Positions 5,678 through 10,402 of a stretch of DNA of 10,402 nt are shown piece by piece. A model generated the notes under the pieces. It saw only the letters and a program-made list of their open reading frames with translations. It searched no databases and was not told the DNA's origin. The position numbers and the translations under genes were made by a program. The DNA lies in contig JBMFIQ010000060.1 of the NCBI GenBank assembly GCA_049976245.1, positions 1-10,402 of the forward strand. Direction: 5' to 3'. Numbering within the stretch: position 1 is the first letter of the stretch; the number at the start of each line of letters is the position of its first letter. Source of the stretch: Microbacter sp049976245. GTDB lineage: Bacteria > Bacteroidota > Bacteroidia > Bacteroidales > Paludibacteraceae.

Positions 5678-6448
5678 ATGAACATATTGGAAACCATTAT
5701 TCAGCAAAAAAAAGCAGAAACGGCCATTCAGAAAAAAATGGGATTATTGGCTTTTTTGGGGAACGAACCACACGAACCCGTCTCATTGAAAAAAGCACTT
5801 CAGGATTCAACCACGGGAATCATAGCCGAATTTAAAAGAAAATCACCTTCAAAAAGATGGATTTTTCCTGAAGCTGACGTGAAAGCCATCACCAAATCGT
5901 ACGTAAAAGCAGGCGCAACAGGCATATCCGTTTTGACCGATGAAACATTCTTCGGCGGATCGATTGCCGATCTCAAAAAAGCGCGTTCCGAAGTAAGCAT
6001 TCCGATGCTGCGAAAAGATTTCATCATTGATCCGTTTCAGATTGACGTGGCAAAAGCCATTGGTGCCGATGTCGTTTTGCTCATTGCCGCTGCGCTTCCG
6101 CAAGAGACATGCCGTCAGTTGGCAGATCAAGCACACCACGCAGGATTGGAAGTATTGCTCGAAATTCACGATGAAGCGGAACTGGAATACATTCATGACC
6201 ACATTGATGTGGTAGGCATCAACAACCGAAATTTAAAAACATTTGTCACCGATGTTGAAACTTCCTTTCGCTTGGGAGAGAAGATCCCGAAAGAGATGAT
6301 CAAAATTTCAGAAAGCGGTATCAGCGATCCTCAAACCATCAAAAATTTGAGGGCAGCCGGATTCAACGGATTTTTAATGGGTGAAGCGTTCATGAAAAAC
6401 GACGATCCGGGTAAAGCTTTGTCACAATTGATCGATTCATTGAAATAA
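5678..6448 (+). CDS. trpC: Indole-3-glycerol phosphate synthase
   Basis: A 256-residue (beta/alpha)8 barrel that closes and decarboxylates CdRP to indole-3-glycerol phosphate. The start is ATG 5678; a TTG two codons upstream is less likely. Active-site residues expected for the family are visible: E51 and K53 in IIAEFKRKSPS, K113 in MLRKDF, E162 in VLLEIH, N183 in GINNRNL and S213 in ISESGI. DETFFGG (88-94) and GFLMGEAFM (231-239, phosphate-binding end) are also typical. It is not fused to TrpF, unlike in enteric bacteria; trpF follows after 15 bp. Confidence 0.98.
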   Translation: MNILETIIQQKKAETAIQKKMGLLAFLGNEPHEPVSLKKALQDSTTGIIAEFKRKSPSKRWIFPEADVKAITKSYVKAGATGISVLTDETFFGGSIADLKKARSEVSIPMLRKDFIIDPFQIDVAKAIGADVVLLIAAALPQETCRQLADQAHHAGLEVLLEIHDEAELEYIHDHIDVVGINNRNLKTFVTDVETSFRLGEKIPKEMIKISESGISDPQTIKNLRAAGFNGFLMGEAFMKNDDPGKALSQLIDSLK

Positions 6449-6463
6449 CACAAGAAACTCGAG

Positions 6464-7096
6464 ATGGAAATGAATCTGAAAATCAAAATTTGCGGCATGA
6501 AATACCCGGGAAACATTCGGGAAGTAGCCGCCATTCATCCTGATTACATGGGTTTTATATTTTATCCGAAATCTCCGCGCTTTGTCGGCGATCTGGATCC
6601 GACCGTTGTAAAACAATTGCCCAACACCATTTGCAAAGTAGGTGTTTTTGTCAACGAGACGATTGACAATATGCTTGCAACAGCGTTTAAATACCATTTA
6701 AATGCCATTCAATTGCATGGCGAAGAACCGCCTACAACTTGCGAAACGCTGCGCAAAGAAGGATTGGAAATCATCAAGGCATTCAGCATTGCCACTACCA
6801 ACGACTTGAACAACACAAGTTTATACCAAAAAGGATGTGATTTTTTGCTTTTTGACACCAAAACTTCTCTTTTTGGCGGTTCAGGGAAAAAATATCCTTG
6901 GAAAATTCTTCAGAGTTACACCGGTCGGGTTCCGTTTTTCCTGAGCGGCGGTATTGGAGCGAATGACATTGCCCGATTGCAGGCCTTTCATCACCCGCTG
7001 TTACATGCAGTGGACGTCAACAGCCGGTTTGAAACAGCGCCGGGACAAAAAGAGGTAAAAGCATTGAATGATTTTATCAACCAATTGAAATACTGA
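6464..7096 (+). CDS. trpF: Phosphoribosylanthranilate isomerase
   Basis: A 210-residue small barrel enzyme that performs the Amadori rearrangement of PRA to CdRP. The general base is C10 in KICGM and the general acid D131 in LLFDTKTSLFGGSGKKYPW; GVFVNE (60-65), QLHGEE (83-88), LSGGI (160-164) and VDVNSRFETAPGQK (183-196) are family signatures. The segment after D131 reads TKTSLFGGSGK where TKG.L.GGTGK is commoner, a conservative variant. ATG 6464 is used; ATG 6470 (two codons in) is an equally possible start. It ends 99 bp before trpA, in a gap with only a weak 8-bp inverted repeat (7144-7151/7174-7181). Confidence 0.97.
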   Translation: MEMNLKIKICGMKYPGNIREVAAIHPDYMGFIFYPKSPRFVGDLDPTVVKQLPNTICKVGVFVNETIDNMLATAFKYHLNAIQLHGEEPPTTCETLRKEGLEIIKAFSIATTNDLNNTSLYQKGCDFLLFDTKTSLFGGSGKKYPWKILQSYTGRVPFFLSGGIGANDIARLQAFHHPLLHAVDVNSRFETAPGQKEVKALNDFINQLKY

Positions 7097-7195
7097 ACAG
7101 GCGAACGGATGAAACGAAAGATTGAAGCCAACAGGTTCAACCCAATGAATGAAAACCTCCGTTTGACCGTATCCATTCATTAAAACAAACGCACT

Positions 7196-7981
7196 ATGAA
7201 TCGAATTCATCAACTTTTTCAACAAAAACAGGCTGAGATTCTTTCCGTTTATTTCACGGCAGGATTTCCGCATTTCAACGACACCCGCGAAATTCTTCGA
7301 CAACTGCAGGCGTATCAAGTGAACATGGTAGAAATCGGCATTCCGTTTTCCGATCCAATGGCCGACGGCGTTGTCATTCAGGAAAGCAGCCACGCAGCAT
7401 TGGAACAAGGCATGACGCTGCACAAACTTTTTGAACAGTTAACGGATGTTCGTTCGGAAATTTCCATTCCATTGATCATGATGGGTTATTTGAATCCCAT
7501 CATGCAATTTGGATTTGAATCCTTTTGTCGGCAATGTCAGTTGACGGGCATCGACGGCATCATTATTCCCGATTTACCTTTCAACGAATACTTGAATGAA
7601 TATCAATCCATTGCCGAAAAATACGGACTTTCGGTCATCATGCTCATCACCCCGCAAACCTCCAATGAACGCATCCGGTTGATCGATGAACACACCAACA
7701 GCTTCATATACATGGTGTCGTCGGCAGCTACAACGGGCGCACAAAAAAGTTTTGACGAAGAGAAACAGGCCTATTTCAGACGCATCAAATCAATGAGACT
7801 GAAAAATCCGCAATTAATCGGATTTGGCATTTCAAACGGCGAAACCTTGCAGGCAGCTTTTGCCAATGCACAAGGCGCTATTGTGGGAAGTCAATTTATT
7901 AAGGAGTTGGCAGCTTCGCCGGATGATATTGATCAAGCCGTCCGTCAATTAATGACCCGATTAAAAACGTTCGATCACTGA
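7196..7981 (+). CDS. trpA: Tryptophan synthase alpha subunit
   Basis: A 261-residue barrel that cleaves indole-3-glycerol phosphate to indole and glyceraldehyde 3-phosphate and passes indole to TrpB. Catalytic E46 and D57 sit in MVEIGIPFSDPMADG (44-58). MMGYLNPIMQFG (95-106), PDLPFNE (125-131), VSSAATTGAQ (174-183) and the phosphate-binding GFGISN (209-214) and GAIVGSQ (227-233) follow in order. It is the last gene of the operon and is followed 42 bp later by a terminator hairpin. Length and start are normal. Confidence 0.98.
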   Translation: MNRIHQLFQQKQAEILSVYFTAGFPHFNDTREILRQLQAYQVNMVEIGIPFSDPMADGVVIQESSHAALEQGMTLHKLFEQLTDVRSEISIPLIMMGYLNPIMQFGFESFCRQCQLTGIDGIIIPDLPFNEYLNEYQSIAEKYGLSVIMLITPQTSNERIRLIDEHTNSFIYMVSSAATTGAQKSFDEEKQAYFRRIKSMRLKNPQLIGFGISNGETLQAAFANAQGAIVGSQFIKELAASPDDIDQAVRQLMTRLKTFDH

Positions 7982-8023
7982 ACTTTGCCACACATCGCGG
8001 CTTTCAATACGTCTGCTGAAAAT

Positions 8024-8070
8024 TAACCCGAAGCCTGCATGGTCCTGTCAGGCCTCGAGGTTATTTTTTT
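8024..8070 (+). terminator. trp operon terminator, overlapping the tdk stop codon
   Basis: The left arm 8024-8037 pairs with 8049-8063 as TAACC/GGTTA, CG plus A with T plus CG (A8058 bulged), then, after one A-C mismatch, GCCTG/CAGGC, for 13 base pairs with an 11-nt loop. Seven T residues follow at 8064-8070. The T tract encodes the terminal lysines of tdk, and the stem includes its stop codon. On the minus strand the same hairpin is followed only by a short T run, so termination of tdk there is possible but weaker. Confidence 0.75.
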
Positions 8071-8669
8071 ACGGCACCTTCAGCCCGTTGTTTCTGTTTT
8101 TCAGCTTCAAAACAATGACGACAAATGGGTTCGTACTCATCTTTTTCACCCAGAAGCACCTGTTTTTCGTCAGGAACCAATCGATGAGAAACATACGCCG
8201 GATTGCCACATCGAACACAAATGGCATGTTCCTTGGTTACATCGTCTGCAATGGCCATCAAAGCAGGCATCGGCCCAAAAGGCACACCTCTGAAATCCAT
8301 GTCAAGTCCTGCCACAATAACCCTCAATCCCATGTTTGCCAGTGCATTACACACATCGACAATGCCATCGTCGAAAAACTGCGCTTCATCAATGCCAACC
8401 ACATCCACATCGCCAACCATCAACAAAATGTTTTGCGATGAATCGACAGGCGTGGATAGAATGGAATGATGATCGTGCGAAACCACTTCTAAATCGGAAT
8501 AACGCGTATCAATGGCAGGTTTAAAAATTTCGACCCGTTGCTTGGCAAACTCAGCACGGCGCAAACGACGAATCAACTCTTCGGTTTTTCCTGAAAACAT
8601 CGATCCGCAAATCACCTCAATGCTTCCTTTTTTGCCCGTGGTATTAAAATTTGATTCAAAATAAATCAT
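8061..8669 (-). CDS. tdk: Thymidine kinase, type II (TK1-like)
   Basis: A 202-residue enzyme that phosphorylates thymidine with ATP for dTTP salvage, convergent with the trp operon. It has the P-loop GSMFSGKT (22-29), the D94-E95-AQFF Walker B/catalytic motif, and the lasso-domain zinc ligands C151-x2-C154 and C183-x2-C186. KQRVEIFKPAIDTRY (43-57) and the GLDMDFRG segment (121-128) are also typical. The C-terminus is a short Lys/Arg/Glu-rich tail ending in VKK. The ATG at 8669 is preceded, on its strand, by a TATCTTTG promoter element at 8712-8705. It is divergent from the unknown-function gene at 8754. Confidence 0.97.
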   Translation of the reverse strand: MIYFESNFNTTGKKGSIEVICGSMFSGKTEELIRRLRRAEFAKQRVEIFKPAIDTRYSDLEVVSHDHHSILSTPVDSSQNILLMVGDVDVVGIDEAQFFDDGIVDVCNALANMGLRVIVAGLDMDFRGVPFGPMPALMAIADDVTKEHAICVRCGNPAYVSHRLVPDEKQVLLGEKDEYEPICRHCFEAEKQKQRAEGAVKK

Positions 8670-8685
8670 GGCATTATTTTTTTTG

Positions 8686-8693
8686 TAGCTTTA
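8686..8693 (+). promoter_or_regulatory. Possible -7 element for the gene at 8754
   Basis: TAGCTTTA matches TAnnTTTG at all but the last position, 60 bp before the ATG at 8754. No clear -33 element is present. It would overlap the start of the tdk transcript in the divergent gap. Confidence 0.3.
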
Positions 8694-8704
8694 CAGATGT
8701 TTTG

Positions 8705-8712
8705 CAAAGATA
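8705..8712 (-). promoter_or_regulatory. Predicted tdk promoter, -7 element
   Basis: On the minus strand this reads TATCTTTG, an exact TAnnTTTG match, 35 bp before the tdk start codon. No convincing -33 TTG is found at the expected distance. Confidence 0.6.
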
Positions 8713-8753
8713 AAAGTTGCGTTTCATTTTGTCACTCATCACTCCAAAAACTT

Positions 8754-9464
8754 ATGAACAAAAACATCTTGTTTTCATTGATTGAAAAAGAGATCAGCGA
8801 ATTAGAAATCCTGATGAAAGGGATGAAAGAAATTGAAGTAGTTTCACCAACGCTCGTTTCACTCGCCAAAAGCAAGATCAACGACATTCAACTTGAATTG
8901 GATCAAATCGTTTCATTGCAACCAAACAAAACGGCTGTGCCAATGGCAGAACCTCAACAGGATGAGCCTCTTGGAACAACTATCACATCGCAACCCGCGT
9001 ATCCCGAAAAAGAGGAATTATTCATCAAACCCACACTCGATCAGGCCAATCAACCATCCGACAACAACTTCACGGTTGCTGCTTCAGCTTCAGAGCCATC
9101 CATGGACGATCCCATCACCAAGATGGAAAAACGTGAAAAAGAATCGTTGGCTGAAATGCTCAACAAAGACAAACATTCATTGAACGACTTGATCGCCAGC
9201 CAATCGGAAGCATCATTGGCTGAAACATTTGGCAGTGCAAAAGTGGGAGATTTACGTCAAGCGTTCACTTTGGCCGACCGATTCCGTTTCCAACGCGAAT
9301 TGTTTCAAGGCAACGGTGAAAAATTCAATTTGACGCTGAGGCATCTTAATAACCTGGAATCCAAAGATGAAGCCATGAGATACATGCAAACGTTTGGTTG
9401 GGACGAACACAATCAACATGCACAGGACTTCATACGTCTGGTAATGCGAAAATTCAATCCGTAA
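8754..9464 (+). CDS. Conserved protein of unknown function, two domains with a disordered linker
   Basis: A 236-residue protein from ATG 8754; the frame extends to an ATG at 8697, but that stretch overlaps the divergent promoter region and reads as a Cys-rich unlikely N-terminus. Residues 1-54 are predominantly helical and charged and may form a short coiled coil. Residues 55-120 are rich in Pro, Gln, Ser and Ala and look like a flexible linker. Residues 121-236 form a compact conserved-looking part with SLAETFG, VGDLRQAFTLADRFRFQRELFQGNGEKF in two blocks, LRHLNNL and FGWDE. I recall proteins with this kind of C-terminal segment as common hypothetical proteins in Bacteroidales, but I know no function. 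No signal peptide or membrane segment is seen. It is 18 bp upstream of rsmI and probably co-transcribed with it. Confidence 0.85.
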   Translation: MNKNILFSLIEKEISELEILMKGMKEIEVVSPTLVSLAKSKINDIQLELDQIVSLQPNKTAVPMAEPQQDEPLGTTITSQPAYPEKEELFIKPTLDQANQPSDNNFTVAASASEPSMDDPITKMEKREKESLAEMLNKDKHSLNDLIASQSEASLAETFGSAKVGDLRQAFTLADRFRFQRELFQGNGEKFNLTLRHLNNLESKDEAMRYMQTFGWDEHNQHAQDFIRLVMRKFNP

Positions 9465-9482
9465 TCATTATTCCAAGCAATT

Positions 9483-10157
9483 ATGGGAAAACTGTTTCTG
9501 GTGCCAACGCCGGTGGGCAATTTGGAAGACATCACGTTACGCGCCATTCGCATTCTGAAAGAAGTGGATCTCATCCTGGCTGAAGATACACGAACCACGG
9601 GATTTTTGCTGCATCATTATCAGATTGAAAAGCGTATGATGTCGCATCACAAGTTTAATGAACACCGAACGGTTGAAGCCATGGTACAACGCCTCCTTGA
9701 AGGAGAAAACATCGCACTGGTTTCCGATGCAGGCACGCCGGGCATTTCAGACCCGGGCTTTTTGTTGGTCAGGGCCTGCATTGCCCAACAAGTCGAAGTA
9801 GAATGTTTACCCGGTGCAACAGCCTTCGTTCCCGCATTGGTCAATTCCGGCTTGCCCTGCGACCGTTTTTGTTTTGAAGGTTTCTTGCCTCCCAAAAAAG
9901 GACGGCAAACCCGATTGAATGCTCTGAAAGAAGAACCCAGAACCATGATTTTCTATGAGTCGCCCTTCCGCTTGGTCAAAACATTACAACAACTTGCTCA
10001 AGAACTTGGCGACGATCGAAGAGCCTCTGTGTCACGCGAATTAACAAAATTGTATGAGGAAACCTTACGCGGAACGCTCGCTGAATTGGCAACTCATTTT
10101 ACCCAAAAACCACCCAAAGGAGAAATCGTGCTAATCGTTGCAGGCAAAGAAAGTTAA
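9483..10157 (+). CDS. rsmI: 16S rRNA (cytidine(1402)-2'-O)-methyltransferase
   Basis: A 224-residue tetrapyrrole methylase-fold enzyme that 2'-O-methylates C1402 of 16S rRNA in the decoding centre with SAM. Motifs in order are PTPVGNLEDITLRA (8-21), EDTR (34-37), SDAGTPGISDPG (81-92), PGATAFVPAL (110-119), YESP (158-161) and the C-terminal GEIVLIVAG (213-221). It lacks the extra C-terminal region of about 50-60 residues found in the E. coli protein; I recall short forms as normal in Bacteroidota, so this is not read as truncation. It follows the unknown-function gene by 18 bp. Confidence 0.96.
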   Translation: MGKLFLVPTPVGNLEDITLRAIRILKEVDLILAEDTRTTGFLLHHYQIEKRMMSHHKFNEHRTVEAMVQRLLEGENIALVSDAGTPGISDPGFLLVRACIAQQVEVECLPGATAFVPALVNSGLPCDRFCFEGFLPPKKGRQTRLNALKEEPRTMIFYESPFRLVKTLQQLAQELGDDRRASVSRELTKLYEETLRGTLAELATHFTQKPPKGEIVLIVAGKES

Positions 10158-10172
10158 TCGCTTTTTTTATGC

Positions 10173-10180
10173 TATCTTTG
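10173..10180 (+). promoter_or_regulatory. Promoter-like -7 element after rsmI
   Basis: An exact TATCTTTG, as in the trp and tdk promoters, 15 bp after the rsmI stop codon. The -33 position has no good TTTG. A transcript from here would begin near 10187 and run into the 14-codon ORF and the palindrome-rich stretch. Confidence 0.45.
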
Positions 10181-10192
10181 CATCGCAAAAAC

Positions 10193-10237
10193 ATGAAAAA
10201 ACGGACATCTTGGTTTTTATGCAATTTACTTTATTGA
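10193..10237 (+). other. 14-codon ORF behind a promoter-like element
   Basis: An ATG at 10193 opens an ORF reading MKKRTSWFLCNLLY before a TGA at 10235. The basic start followed by hydrophobic residues and a Cys resembles the beginning of a signal peptide. It could be the stub of a gene cut off by the palindromic sequence that follows, a leader ORF, or chance. Nothing proves translation. Confidence 0.2.
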
Positions 10238-10254
10238 ACTTTCGCATTTTCATT

Positions 10255-10361
10255 ACAAGGGGCTTCCGCCCCTGTGACCCTGACTTCCTTTTTGTCCCCG
10301 CAAGCGGGATGTTCCACTTAACGCAAAAAGGAAGCAAATGGAACAATCCGATTTATCGGAT
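10255..10361. repeat. Palindrome-rich intergenic element
   Basis: Several inverted repeats are packed here: AGGGGC/GCCCCT (10258-10263/10268-10273, loop TTCC); CTTCCTTTTTG/CAAAAAGGAAG (10284-10294/10324-10334, perfect 11 bp), enclosing CCCG/CGGG around CAAG (10297-10308); GTTCCA/TGGAAC (10311-10316/10339-10344); and ATCCGAT/ATCGGAT (10346-10352/10355-10361). The third crosses the second, so not all can form together. The sequence differs in composition from the flanking rsmI gene. It may be a dispersed repeat or the end of an element continuing past the window, and I cannot name it. Confidence 0.6.
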
Positions 10362-10402
10362 AAAGTCAAGACTGCGTCCGCTTTCGCTCAAAAAACTGAC
10401 GT
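10338..10402 (+). other. Open frame running off the window end, doubtful coding
   Basis: ATG 10338 opens 21 codons to the window edge, with the residues QSDLSDKVKTASAFAQKTD after the first two. It starts inside the palindromic stretch. I have a vague memory of similar short sequences annotated as hypothetical proteins in Bacteroidales, which would fit a repeated non-coding element called as genes. Coding status cannot be decided here. Confidence 0.15.

Noticed and set aside
7144..7181. Hairpin in the trpF-trpA gap
   Set aside because: AATGAATG/CATTCATT is an AT-rich 8-bp inversion with a 22-nt loop and no T tract; it could be chance.
8697..8753. Longer N-terminus for the unknown-function gene, from ATG 8697
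   Set aside because: It would place coding sequence over the tdk promoter element and adds an atypical Cys-rich stretch; ATG 8754 is preferred.

Overview
The window looks like chromosomal DNA of a Bacteroidota bacterium, probably of the order Bacteroidales. The evidence is the trp gene order trpB-E-G-D-C-F-A, TAnnTTTG-type promoter elements (three exact TATCTTTG copies), the lack of obvious Shine-Dalgarno sequences, a short RsmI, and the phylum-typical tdk and RsmI sequences. All assignments come from reading the sequence; no database search was run.

Layout. Positions 1-180 are the 3' end of a large gene, probably a restriction-modification type adenine methylase. Immediately after its stop codon lies a tandem array of a 27-bp AT-rich repeat (181-312). 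Next comes a small GxxExxY-family protein gene (318-692) with a PD-(D/E)XK nuclease-like motif set, then a second cluster of the same repeat in both orientations (698-850), which can form hairpins. This accessory-looking stretch ends at a promoter (864-893) for the tryptophan operon. The operon leader encodes a 20-residue peptide with three consecutive Trp codons (915-977), followed by a strong intrinsic terminator (1026-1056): a ribosome-mediated attenuator.

The operon (1112-7981) encodes all seven Trp-specific activities as separate proteins. TrpE/TrpG make anthranilate, TrpD adds phosphoribose, TrpF isomerises, TrpC makes indole-glycerol phosphate, and TrpA/TrpB convert it to tryptophan. 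The gaps before trpE, trpG and trpD are unusually long for an operon and share a repeated sequence. Two copies of about 63 bp (3814-3877, 4558-4619) are about 83% identical, and a shorter relative (2342-2378) precedes trpE. A long imperfect hairpin with a T tract (8024-8070) ends the operon and includes the stop codon of the convergent tdk gene.

The right part holds tdk (minus strand), a divergent conserved protein of unknown function (8754-9464), rsmI (9483-10157), and then a palindrome-rich, apparently non-coding stretch (10158-10402). That stretch begins with a promoter-like element and a 14-codon ORF and runs off the window.

The two items most worth following up are the repeat/GxxExxY nuclease-like unit at the left and the repeated intergenic element inside the trp operon.
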